Positions 9,838-21,100 of a stretch of DNA of 64,000 nucleotides are shown here, in pieces. This DNA is from Salvia splendens. Lineage: Eukaryota; Streptophyta; Magnoliopsida; Lamiales; Lamiaceae. A program made the position numbers and the translations under genes. The stretch covers positions 1,860,001 to 1,924,000 of the forward strand of contig NC_056048.1 in assembly GCF_004379255.2 (NCBI RefSeq), written 5' to 3'. How positions within the stretch are numbered: the first letter of the stretch is position 1; each line of letters begins with the position of its first letter. The notes beneath the pieces were generated by a model. It did no database searches and was not told the DNA's origin. It was given only the letters and a program-made list of their open reading frames with translations.

Positions 9838-11240
9838 TTACTGGTCAGTATACGTGCTTAATTGGATTATATCTGCAAAACAGTTGCTAAAGTGTGCAGG
9901 GAAATGGTTCTAGTTAGTATGAAAAGGTTCGGACAACTCAGGTGAAAAAGAGTGCCAGAAGGGTGCAATACTGACCAGGATGCATGCCAAAAAAGCTCGA
10001 GATGGAAAAGAAAGATTGCTTGGAAGGATCAACCACAAAGAAGGGCAAAAGAGTCATTTCACGAAGAGAGTCTACCCTAAAAATCAAGGGCAGACCTCCC
10101 TATAAAAGGAAGCCACTTGGAGAGAGGAAGAGCATCATCAAAATCGGGATCGACAACACTCCACTCTTAGTTAGAATATTTTCTCTCGGTAGATCAGTTT
10201 CCTTCAGCATTGTCCTACATCTTCTCATTCCTCGCCACAGCCATGATCACCTGAAGTTTCCAAAAGTCCGCCGGAGATTCGCTTTCCACCGTTCCAGCCA
10301 GTTTACTCTGTAGTCGTAGCAGTTTCATCGCACGGAGTGGCAAAACAATCTTTATTCGCTTTCTTAGTTAACCTTTACTTGTTTCCTTACGTTGGATCTG
10401 CTGCATTTTCAGTACCTATCAACTTTTGAAGTATTTCGTTTAGATCCAAATGTTTTATGCAATGAGGTTGTTTTTTTATGCATCTCTTCCGGTTTAAATC
10501 TTCTTCATTCTGCCTAGGTACCTTAGATCTAGTTGTTGCAGTAAAGTGTTGCAAGCATGATTTCATTTGGAGTTGTTCGATCTGAGTTTGTAGTTAAGTT
10601 TGTTGTCTAGATCTAACTCCCGAAGTGTTTAAGTGCGAAATTTTAGTTTACGTGATTTCCGCCACCTTGCATGTCACCCAGTGAGCGTAATTTCAGTTTC
10701 GCTAGATTAATCTTTTGATTTAGAGTTTTAATCGTGAATCTGATTTGTGGAGTTTGTTAACCTGAAATTCTCGTTCATGGAATCTGAGTTGTTTGCTTTG
10801 TGTTCATACTTGTTGGAGAAGACAATGTCCACATCCAAATTTGGGACCACTTTTACTTTTTAGTAACTTTTGCTTTTGTATTTACTTTTTCAGCTGGTAC
10901 CCTACAGTCTGACAGTGTAGCCACCCAACTCCCACATTCTCTCTGGTACCCTACAGTCTGACAGTACTTCCCACATGTTCCTGAAACACCATGTTCCCCA
11001 CTCTCACGTACACAGCTGCATGTCGATCATTTCTCACTCCACCTAGTCAGTAGAGTACCACCTTTAATTCCCGTCTAGGTAGAATCTCAACTCAAGCGTG
11101 GTAGCTAACCAAATTCTTCCAGAATATCACCACAATTACCCAAACGCATCATCTCTGTGGGATTCGACCCTTACCTCCACTATACTAGCCAGTAAAAGTG
11201 GGTTGAGGAATTTCTTTGATACCAGGTTTAGGTTGTCGTG
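9838..11240 (+). mobile_element. Probable LTR relic with TATA box
   Basis: Present three times (9838, 37796, 52811). Signs of an LTR on the plus strand are a CCTATAAAAGGAAG TATA box at 10101, and a 3' region with GGGATTCGACCCTTACCTCC as in plant gypsy U5 regions. A 23-bp motif (GGTACCCTACAGTCTGACAG...) occurs twice near 10895 and 10943. An open frame of about 110 codons at 9984-10313 spans the TATA box and is not treated as a gene. Exact ends are not determined. Confidence 0.45.
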
Positions 11241-11596
11241 CCAACGACTCAGCTAGGTTGGGATATTATCCTGATCAGTTGGATGCACACCTGAATATAA
11301 CACAATACCGAAAACCTGCTCTATCACACAGATTTACGTGGTTTATCAACATTGTGTTGGCTACCTCCACGGGGAGGAAAGGAGAACAAACTGTATTCAG
11401 ATTGTTTTCGGATTACAAAGTTATGCGCCATACTTCTATATAAAAGGGGCATACAGAAGACGGGCTAGGCCCAATAAGATAATTAAGGCCTAAAACAGAA
11501 ACATAACATAGCGTCAAACAGTAGATTCAAGGCATATTAACAGCGGGACCCCCGTTTGACTAGCGACAAACAACATATTCAAGGCATACTAACAGT
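11241..11596 (+). mobile_element. Possible copia LTR/leader relic
   Basis: Contains GATTTACGTGGTTTATC and CTACCTCCACGGGGAG, which resemble a motif common in plant copia LTRs. A TATAAAAG follows, just upstream of a copia reverse transcriptase relic. The ends are not defined. Confidence 0.35.
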
Positions 11597-11760
11597 GGTA
11601 AAATCAAAATACTGGAGAGAGGTCATGCAAGAAGATATGGAAGCCTCGGTCCGTACTGTAAATAGGAGAAATGTCAATTATCGAAAGTATTGGCAATCTA
11701 TGGGTTTTCACTATCAAGCAAAGACCGGATGAATCTATCAAGTATACAAAGAGTAGATGC
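11597..11760 (+). pseudogene. Ty1/copia reverse transcriptase relic
   Basis: Readable pieces are YWREVMQEDMEASVRTVN and WVFTIKQRPDESIKYTK, matching the copia RT start and the C+WVF.IK...DGSI.RYK block. The sequence between and after them is decayed or missing. Confidence 0.7.
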
Positions 11761-11779
11761 ATGAGGAGACAATATCACA

Positions 11780-12102
11780 TACTCCATCCGTCCCTAAAAA
11801 TTTGTTACTTTTCATTTTTACCATTTTTGGTAGTGGACCTTATATTCCACTAACTCATTCTCACTCATATTTTATTATAAAACTAATATATAAAAGTAGG
11901 ACCCACATGCCACTAACTTTTTCAACCCACTTTCTATTATATTTCTTAAAATCCGTGCCAAGTCAAATGGTGACAAATTATAGGGGATGGGGTAGGACCC
12001 ACATGCCATTAACTTTTTCAACTCACTTTCTATTATATTTCTTAAAACCCGTGCCAAGTCAAATGGTGACAAATTATGGGGGATGGGGGGACGGAGGGAG
12101 TA
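11780..12102. mobile_element. Stowaway-like MITE with internal duplication
   Basis: Starts TACTCCATCCGTCCCTAAAA and ends GGGGACGGAGGGAGTA, with TA flanks. A block of about 90 bp (GGACCCACATGCCA...GACAAATTATAG) is tandemly duplicated inside. Paralogues at 39739-40060 and 54752-55067 share the duplication. Confidence 0.85.
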
Positions 12103-12179
12103 TGTGGCAAAAATGAATACTGTTCAACTGCAGGATTTGTTCATTATCAATCATTGAAAACAAATCCTTCTCAATTGAT

Positions 12180-13380
12180 GTACCATTTATTAGCACTAAA
12201 AATACTTGCAAGTATACAAGGTAAATCTACTATAGCTAAAGGTCAGTACTGAGATATCGAACACAGAGAATAAGATTGCAACTGTCTATTATATACCAAA
12301 CGTCATATACTATTTAGAGATACGAGATTTTTGGTTTGATTAATTAAACTAGACAAAAAGAAATAAACAAATAACAAAAAACATAAAAATATAAATATCA
12401 AATAATACAAAGCAGGCTAAGGAATGTAGAGTTTTTTAGGAACCACAATAAAAAGTTAATATCCAAAAGACTTCCTTGAATTACGGTCTCTAAAGTTACT
12501 AAGCTATCATAGATGTAAAACTATATCTTCTCTCAAAGCATATAATTTGTAGATTGCTACCTAGAACCGAAGTCTCCTTCCTAGAACTAAGATAACAACT
12601 CCTAAAAGCTCTTAAGATAAATTCAAAGGCTCAAATCTCTCGATTTTATTGGCAAAGACGTCAACTTCTCCTCTTTCAAATTAGACTACTCACTTTTCAG
12701 TTCCTGTAGTAAAATCCACATGTATTCATAAGATGGTCAATCAAACAAATGTATAAGCACAAGAGAAATTGAAATAACTACAAGAGCTAACAAGGAAAAC
12801 CAATTGAATAAATAACTCAAAATCATAGCATGTTTACCAAAAATTCTACAAAAGATGTTTAATACTCATAGACAAGTAAAACAAGTCCACAGCCTTTGTC
12901 CTAGCTGCAAAGAGCTTAGACATATTGCATGAGGTGCTGAGTTCGAGCCCTCTTGACATCAGTTGTAATTTCCTCCTATCTATAGTATAAGAGTTTATTT
13001 GTAATTTCCTCCCTTATATAGGAGTTAATTTATATAAAAAAAAGACAAGTAAAACAACAAAAAGTACTAGACATGAAGATGATAAATTTGAATTCCTCAA
13101 TTAATAGGAGAGATTTGACAACAATTTCTTTTCTTCCTTAATTTTCGCCTAATTTTTTACTGCACTACGCAACGTTCATAAAATGGTCAAAACTTTCTCC
13201 ACAGAACTCCGATTTAGATGTTCAAGGTACCCACACGAAGCTCTTTTGAAAAAGAAGAAAAGAATGGTATGTATTAAGCACTGATTCGAATTCAAACTCG
13301 TTGGCAGATGGGCTCGAACAGAGGCTGCTGAACCTTCACACTTTTGCACATTGTTTCTGCCTTTTTTCTATCATTTATCA
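12180..13380 (-). mobile_element. Degenerate Athila-like LTR
   Basis: On the minus strand it opens TGATAAATGAT and contains GAGCTTCGTGTGGGTACC...CGGAGTTC near the middle. It ends with ACTTGCAAGTATTTTTAG. This order parallels the clear Athila-type LTR at 45606 (TGATAAAC..., CACGCGAAGCC / CTCCGATGGGGG, ACACTTGCGGGAATTTC). No target-site duplication is recognisable. A SINE is nested at 12885. Confidence 0.45.
12885..13042 (+). mobile_element. tRNA-derived SINE, 158 bp
   Basis: Flanked by perfect 15-bp duplications AGACAAGTAAAACAA (12870-12884 and 13043-13057). It has an A-box-like TAGCTGCAAAGAGC (12902-12915) and a B box GAGTTCGAGCC (12939-12949) and ends in TATATAAAAAAA. These are the marks of LINE-mobilised Pol III SINEs. 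A full copy with the same flanks is at 55839-55996; only the 3' part survives at 40591-40655. Confidence 0.8.
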
Positions 13381-14578
13381 ACAAAAATGTTAAAATACCA
13401 AAATGTATAATATACGCAATTTAAGAACATAATTTGCAAGATTGCCATTTAAAACGAGCCAAATCAGGTGTTGAAACAGACTTTACATATGTATAAATAT
13501 GCCAATTTTGCATGTAAAACTATTGAAAATTTGGACTGCTACAATATCTCAAATCATCGTATTAAATATACTAAATTTAGTCAAATTTTGTCATTTATGA
13601 GTCATTATCTAATAAGTCAAATTTTGTCATTTATGGGCATTAACACAGTTATTTTGGATTATTGGATACACGTAGGAGAAAATGTTCCCTAGAGATATTA
13701 CTATTTGGGGTATATATTTGTCATTAGGTCATTATGACAGGGGTATATTTGACATGATATTTTTTTATCAAAAGATTTGAATTAGGTTAACATATTTCAG
13801 TGCTGGAAAACAGAGAGATGATTTACATGCATAGTAACATGAGATAATATGATACACGGGAAACAAATCATGCAACAAGTAAATTACTTAATTGATAATT
13901 GTCGCGTTAACACTTCTTTATTGCTATCATCAACATCGGAAACATTTCTGTTGCTGTCGCTGGTGCTGGTGTTGGTGCTTCTTCAAATTATGGTTTTGGT
14001 TGACAATGCCACATTATTACATTAGCTTTCTTACAGTACAAAGCATTTAAAAAATTAATTGATTATGAATGCTTTTCTATATCTTCATTATTATCCTATC
14101 AAGTGTAATTTTGTAGTTATATAAATACAAGAGGAATTCATTCCCTTAATTTTCCTGGAAAAAGTTAGAGTGATTTTTCTAAATTACTTCACCAAAGTCT
14201 AGTCAGATTAATGAATGGGGTTAATCAGTTAGAGATAAATCACAGTGTCCACAAGTATCCATAGATGATAATTTATTTATTCATAATATATAACATAGTG
14301 AACATAGTATATATTACAAACTTGGTCTTGAAATATAGTTGTTAATTTTCTATAGCTAGAGTTGCCATACATACGCAAAATCTAGCCAACTATTTTTCTT
14401 AAACAAGATTGTATTATATAGAGCCAAAACACATACATGCAATATTAATTGCTATTTTATTTAGTCATAAGGTGGTAGTTTATTTAGGTGATGATGGAAG
14501 TATAATAAAGGAGTGACGGATGTATATATGTATAAGTGAACATTTATTGGTGGTGTGGTTACACGTTCTCGTAATTTA
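13381..14578. other. Spacer downstream of PRP-B
   Basis: AT-rich, non-coding. It holds a local repeat (AGTCAAATTTTGTCATTTATG twice, about 13580-13635), the GCTGGTGCTGGTG relic near 13960, and the unoccupied TTA site (about 14228) where PIF/Harbinger MITEs sit in the later copies. A minus-strand AATAAA at 14543-14548 serves the next gene. Confidence 0.6.
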
Positions 14579-14833
14579 TCAGGTTTGACAGATTTGTGAA
14601 AGGATTTGTGGAGCTAATGCTCGAATAATTATGCAAACAGGATTATTGGCCGGAAGCAGCGGAGGTGGAGGTGGAGGAGGGGGTGGGGGAGGAGGTGGAG
14701 GTGGGGGAGGCGGTGGTGGTGGAGATGGACAAAAGACGTTGAAGGGTGGTACCGGTATGCATACGGTGGCGGAGGTGGTGGAGATGAAGATGGAAGTGAG
14801 AGCCACCACAAGTAACAACTTATTGAGTCCCAT
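14579..14833 (-). CDS. Small secreted proline-rich protein (PRP-B)
   Basis: 84 residues from the ATG at 14833 (AAC-ATG-G context, TATA about 70 bp upstream). It has a signal peptide (MGLNKLLLVVALTSIFISTTSA), then Cys25-X9-Cys35, then Ser and a run of about 22 prolines without the Ser punctuation of PRP-A. The tail is LLPANNPVCIIIRALAPQILSQICQT-like, with Cys67 and Cys82. A pure polyproline stretch would form a rigid type-II helix. The proline codons are mostly CCA/CCC/CCT mixtures, so this is not a simple triplet repeat. The protein is probably secreted to the apoplast; its function is unknown. Its 3' neighbour in the array is the relic cut by LTR family C. Confidence 0.8.
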   Translation of the reverse strand: MGLNKLLLVVALTSIFISTTSATVCIPVPPFNVFCPSPPPPPPPPPPPPPPPPPPPPPLLPANNPVCIIIRALAPQILSQICQT

Positions 14834-14900
14834 ATTGTTGAGCTCTATGCTTCTTATATTTAGATGTGTTTTGGTTGAAAATTGTTGTGAAATGTGATCA

Positions 14901-14910
14901 TATATATAGG
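14901..14910 (-). promoter_or_regulatory. TATA box of PRP-B
   Basis: CCTATATATA on the minus strand about 70 bp 5' of the ATG at 14833. Confidence 0.6.
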
Positions 14911-15237
14911 CATCCATATTTGTGACTATGCCAAGCAAGGTACTATATATGTCAATTATGCAATGCATTCAATTTGAATAATAGTTGCTACAAGTCATAA
15001 TATATAGCTAATCAATTATCCAAGTTAGGTCATTTCTTCCATTTCATATTAGTTTACAGTTTACTTCCATTGCATGATAATTTACTTCATGTTAGGCAGG
15101 AGTAGATTAAAAAATGGAGTACTCGATTTTTTGTGAATTATATATTTTTTATATTTAGATGCTATACACTCTTCCAGTTAAATATGTACCTCCGAAAAAG
15201 ATTTCAAATCCAAATTTTAACAATCGTTTTATACTAG

Positions 15238-15494
15238 TATTCTCTTCGTATACCACTTAAAGAGTCATTTTGTCATTTTGGATTGTCTACGGTTTAAAGA
15301 ACCATTTACTTTTTCTATTTTTGGTATGAGGATTCATTCCACTAACTTTTTATCCTCTCAATTCATTTTAAAACTAATAGTACTAAAAATAAGTCTTGCA
15401 TTGCACTTACTTTCTCTATTTACTTTCTTCACAAAGTCATACAATTTCTTAAACATGTGGCAAGTCAAAATGACTCTTTAAGTGAGTAGAAGTA
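15238..15494. mobile_element. Degenerate Stowaway-like MITE
   Basis: Paralogue of 672-938 with the same inverted ends. The right end has lost part of the GATGGACGG motif. Confidence 0.55.
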
Positions 15495-17526
15495 ACATTT
15501 ATCACTTAGAATATTAGTGAATCAACGCTGTGTAGATTCTATTATTGCTCAAGCTAAAATGCCTTAGTTGACAAGTAATATTAATTAATATGCATAATGC
15601 ACAAATGAGAGTACTACAATTTTATTTCATTAAAACGAGAGTTTATGAATTCAAAATAATAGTATTAGTTTGCTAACACATTAATATCAGATAACATCAT
15701 AGAACATACCAATTCCTAATATTGAGCTATGAACTGGTATTCATGAATCAACGAACTGACATTGAGTAAGAAATTTGTCACGACCCAATTCTCGTTAAGG
15801 ATAACAAGATTGAGTAATTCGCGACTAATGGGGGATTTAAGAAGCGGGGATAGAAATGGGGTAGAAGCCGAAGGACTTGCCGAAGGCCAAATGTGATATT
15901 TCAAAATAGCAGTCAAGTATTTGATACAATCTCAGAATAGAATAATTTGACATGTCAACTGAATCAGAGTTCAATGATGAGACATTACTATTCTCATTTA
16001 ACAAAACACAGCGGAATAGGTCCCTACTGAACGACTTCGTGTATGAAGACACGAATCGTCGAGAAATCCACACGATTATTTAATAGCATCGACTCCGATC
16101 AATTCTTCTCCATCTTGACGTTCAACCTGCACATTTATAAATACATGCAGGGCTGAGTACAGGAGTACTCAGTGGACACGCGCCGAAAACAAAACATACA
16201 AATATAGTTGTCATCCATCAACAGTATCAAACGAGATTTTGCGTAAAAGGCCCGAGCATACTAAATTCTTTTGTGATCTCAAAAGTCCGACTGATCAGTC
16301 TAAGTTCTTGATATACCCACCATGTCTAAGAATCCAGTGTGCCGTGAAGGTGGCCACCTTCAACGAACACCCTCGTCGGCCAACCTCTCTATAGGATGGC
16401 TCACAGCGCTCGCGCACGAAATTCCGAATAGGATTTGCGGTCCTATTGGGAACCGAATTCTTTATCAAATTTTTGGCATCGCCAAACTTTCGGCATATAG
16501 CTCTCACAGACAGGTCTCGAAAACAAACATTTTATGGCATGACAACAACTTTAAAAGAAATGATCACATATCCATTTTTGAGAAAATGATATTTCATAAC
16601 TTCAAAATATTTGCTTTATATCCACACTATAGTGCTGGATATTAAAAGAAAGCCCACCTGGTATGCTTATCTCCAATTAAATTCCTCGTTAGGCCTCACT
16701 TTCCCTTGAATATTTTCTCCCTTGAAAATAAATAGCGTAACACGCTAATTAGTACTTGAACTATTTTTTTCTGAGAAAAGAATGCATGCATCCTATCTCT
16801 TAGTCTCGGCTTATAGGATTTTTATTAAATCCTAACTCTGCTTTACTATACTGCAGCATTTAATTATTCGCTTTACTTATTTTGGAGAAATTCTATTATC
16901 TCTAAAAAATATGGATTCTTAAAATCCCTCCTTAAATTCCTTTCTTCTTCGGATTTTTCTTAAGGCCGCCCAGGGCGACGCGGGGCGACGCCGGTCGGCC
17001 CTTCGCGTCTTTCCTTAACACCTTTCCGTCTTTGGTAAAACCCAAATTATTCGAAAATTAATTAATTAAGCTCCAAGCTTAATTCCTTAAATTAATTTCT
17101 TTCCAACAATATTTAAATTCTCAAGTCCGCTAATTATGTAGTCCGTTCCAAAAATAATCCCTTTGCCCAAATCAAATAAAAATGCCACTTAATTGTTAAA
17201 ATCGGCCCACTACAAGTTCTTTTTTTCTAGTCCAAGATACTTTAGCTTAAAATTCACTGGCCCAAATCACTTTATTAATTCAAGAGGCCCAAATTATATT
17301 CCTCCACCTATCGGTCAGCACCTTATTCCCATTTCACAAAAATCCAAATCCAGAAGAGGGTTTCTCTCCCCAAAATCGATCGAACTCAGCGGCTCCTCCT
17401 CCTTCGCCTCGACGCGTCGCCATCCTCGGCGGCTCGGTCGGCCGGTTCCGCCGCGGTTCCTCCGGCGTCGGCTATCTCTTCTCCCCGCTATCCCTCTCAC
17501 TCTCCCAAAAATCTGGGGGAACTCGA

Positions 17527-18145
17527 TGTTACGATCTTACTCCGCGGTCGACCTATTTTAGCTCGTCACGGCCGAACTCAGTAACTTCTTCGCGGTCTTC
17601 CTCTCTTAGTTCGTCACTGCCGAGCTCAATGACTTCTTCTCGATCTTCTTTTCTTAGTTCGTCACTGCCGAGCTCAATGACTTCTTCTCGGTCTTCCTCT
17701 ATTAGTTCGGCGTTGCCGAACTCAGCGATAAAACGCAAATCTCAACACTTGAATGATCAATGAAAGGATGATTGTATTGATAAAAGTGTCTACAATTGTA
17801 ACGATTACACAAAGAGGAGCTCCAGATCCACGATCTGAGCTGATTAACTCTCAACTAAGCAACTTCAACGATAGCTCAAAAACAAAGTAACTATGGCTAT
17901 TTATAGTTCACATCTTAGCTCGCATCTTAGCTCGCCTCGATCATCTTCCACGTCGGATTGTTATACACATCATAGCTCTGCTCCTATTGGTTGATCACAC
18001 GTGTTCCCGCTCTCTCATTGGTCGATCAATTGCTCTTAACTAACTCAACTAACTCCTGCCACGTCACTGAGATCACATGTATGTTAATACACATGCCCAC
18101 GTTGCATGCATGTATGTTGTTGATGTTAATCTTGTGCATGCAACA
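17527..18145 (-). repeat. 3' LTR of the chromovirus
   Basis: TG...CA, 619 bp, equal to 22624-23242. It contains 3-4 copies of a 48-bp repeat at about 17559-17738. Confidence 0.95.
17559..17738. repeat. 48-bp tandem repeats inside the chromovirus LTR
   Basis: Units begin TTAGTTCGTCACTGCCGAGC, with two nearly exact copies and diverged outer ones. On the minus strand they read as 16-residue acidic repeats because 48 is a multiple of three. The same array lies at 22656-22835 in the other LTR. Confidence 0.9.
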
Positions 18146-18160
18146 ATACTCCCCCCTTAA
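18146..18160 (-). other. Polypurine tract of the chromovirus
   Basis: On the minus strand TTAAGGGGGGAGTAT abuts the 3' LTR start (TGTTGCATG), the expected plus-strand primer. It overlaps the stop codon of gag-pol. Confidence 0.85.
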
Positions 18161-21100
18161 GGTTCCTTGTCCGCAAGGAACCAAGGAAATCTTGCCTTAA
18201 TGACGTCCGCGAACTCCCAAGAAGCATCAGCTGGTGATCTCCCTTCCCAATGAATAAGCCACTTAGTAGCCGCTTGGTTCTGCCGTTTAACCATCTTCCT
18301 ATCGAGCACAGCCTGTGGAATAGCATCATTAATATGAGAAATATTAGGTAGATCAATAATAGGACCTGTTGGTGGAGAAGCCGGCTTCAATAAGGACACA
18401 TGAAACACATTGTGGATCGTAGCTGAAGCGGGCAGATTAAGCTTATAAGCTACTGCTCCAATTCTGTCTGCAATTTGATAAGGACCGAAATATTTAGGCT
18501 CAAACTTATGGTGTTTCCCTCGCACTGATCTCTGCCGATACTCCCTTAATTTCAACCAAACCCATTCCCCCACATCAAACTCTCTATCAACTCGATGCTG
18601 ATCAGCTTGTTTTTTCATTCTATCAGCAGCTTTTTGCACATTTCTTTTAAGTATGCTCAGCATTTCTTCTCGGTCCCTTAACGCCAGATCTACTGCTTCA
18701 ACATTAGAGTCACCCGGCAGATAAGGAACATGTAAAGGAGGTTCAAAACCATATAGAGCTTCAAAAGGAGTCATTTGGATACTAGAATGATATGTAGTGT
18801 TGTACCAATACTCAGCCAATCCTAACCAATGGACCCAAGTATGTGGTTTCTCACCCATAGCACATCTCAAATAGCATTGTAAACTCCTATTGACTATCTC
18901 AGTCTGTCCATCAGTCTCTGGATGGTAAGCAGTAGAATATAGCAACTCCACTCCAAGTAAGTTCATGAATTCTTTCCAGAAATTTCCCACAAAGATGGCT
19001 CCCCTGTCACTTACAATTTTAATGGGCATCCCATGTAATTTAAAAACAGAATCAAGGAATACCTCAGCCACCTTTTTTGCTGTAAAAGGATGTGAGAGAG
19101 CCATAAAGTGTGCATACTTACTCAATCGATCCACCACCACAAATATAGTATCAAAACCCTGTGAACTTGGCAATGCTTCAATGAAATCCATAGAGAGATC
19201 TGTGAAAAGTGCAGTAGGAACTGGAAGAGGTTGTAATAGTCCGGATGGAGCTGAGTTACTTGGCTTGTATCTCTGGCAAGTAACACATAATCGAACAAAT
19301 TCCCTGACATCCTTTCTCAATTTTGGCCAATATAAGAGAGCAGATATCCTCTTGTAAGTACCCAATACTCCTGAGTGACCAGCTAAGGTAGTTCCATGAA
19401 AAGTAGACAAGATTTGAGCCTTTAAAATCACATCATTTCCCACCACTAACCTGCCTTTCCTTCTCAGTTCATCTTTATTCCAACTGAACTTTGGGTGAGA
19501 ATCCTTGTCTTGTTGTTTTTCATGAAGAATCTTTTGTATCAAAGGATCTTGTTTCCATGACTCCTTGATTTTTGCAATCAACTCAAGAGGAATCACAAAA
19601 GAAGTCAAGGTATAAGTCATTATTTCTGGAACTCTGGAAAGAGCATCAGCTACTGAATTATCACAGCCTTTCTTGTATCTGATTTCATAGTCAAAGTGCA
19701 TTAGCTTAGTCATCCAAGCTTGCTGCGTAGGAGTAGTTAATTTCTGATCCATCAGGTACTTCAAACTCTGATGATCAGTTAGAATGATGAATTTTTTACT
19801 CTGCAAATAGTGATACCATTTCTTCACAGCCATCAAAATAGCTAGCAGCTCTTTTTCATACACTGATAGAGCCTGATATTTGGGAGAGAGGGATTTACTG
19901 ATGAAGGCTAAGGGATGCTTGTCTTGCATTAGCACAGCTCCAATTCCAAACCCTGAAGCATCAGTTTCTACTACAAACTCCTTGCTAAAATCTGGTAGGG
20001 CCAACACAGGGGCTGTAGTCATAGCTGCTTTGAGTTTATCAAAAGCTTCTTGTGCTTCTCCAGTCCATTTGAACACATTACCCTTAATCACTTCTATCAG
20101 AGGCCTTGCTATCACCCCATAATTTTGCACAAACCTCCTGTAATAACCAGTCAAGCCCAAGAAACTTCTCACTTGTTTCACAGATTTAGGCTGAGGCCAA
20201 TTTCTTACTGCTTCTATTTTGCCCTCATCAGTTGAGACTCCAGCTTCAGAGATAACATGGCCAAGATATTCTACTTTTTTACACCCAAAAGTACACTTAC
20301 TTCTTTTTGCCAATAAGCTGTGCTCCCTCATTAATTCCATAACAACTCTCAAATGTTGCTCATGAGCTGCTTGACTACTACTATATATCAAGATGTCATC
20401 AAAAAACACCAATATAAATTTCCTCAAATGATTTCTGAAGATAGTGTTCATCAGATTCTGAAATGTTGCAGGTGCATTTGTTAAGCCAAATGGCATAACT
20501 AGGAACTCATAATGCCCTGAATGAGTCTTAAAAGCAGTCTTATGAATATCCTCTGGCTTCATCCTCACTTGCCAATAGCCAGATCTCAAATCAATTTTGG
20601 AAAACCAAGCTGCCTCTCCTAGCTCATCCAACAGTTCCTCAATCACAGGTATGGGGTATTTATCTTTGACAGTGATGGCATTTAAGGCTCTATAGTCCAC
20701 ACACATTCTCCACGTAGAGTCTTTTTTCTTTACCAACACAATTGAGCTTGCAAAAGAACTCTCACTATGCCTAATAACCCCAGCCTTAAGCATCTCCTCA
20801 ATCATTGTCTCAATGACATTTTTCTGATGTGCTGCATATTTATAGGGTCTCATATTCACTGCTTCAGCTCCCTCTTTCAGTACAATCTTGTGATCTTGCT
20901 CTCTTTGTGGTGGTAGTGTTTTTGGCTCCTCAAATACTTCAGCAAATTCTCCCAGAATCAACTTAAGATTAGGCCAAATTTCCTCAACACTGATTTCATA
21001 ACAGTAGTCTGTTTCAACTTCCACAGCAGGCATGCACTGATTCAATTTCCTCTGATTTACATCCTCTTCTTCTGGATTCATGATGTGTAGAAAGTTCAAC

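Noticed and set aside
9984..10313. Basic 109-residue open frame present in all three LTR-relic copies
   Set aside because: It spans the TATAAAAG box and presumed transcription start of an LTR-like sequence, has no recognisable domain, and its start codon is not conserved in the 38.0-kb copy.
12895..12960. tRNA gene candidate
   Set aside because: A and B boxes are present, but the cloverleaf is not convincing and the unit has an A-rich tail and 15-bp flanking duplications, so it is a SINE.
17559..17738. CRISPR-like array
   Set aside because: The 48-bp units are contiguous, without spacers, inside a retrotransposon LTR in plant DNA.
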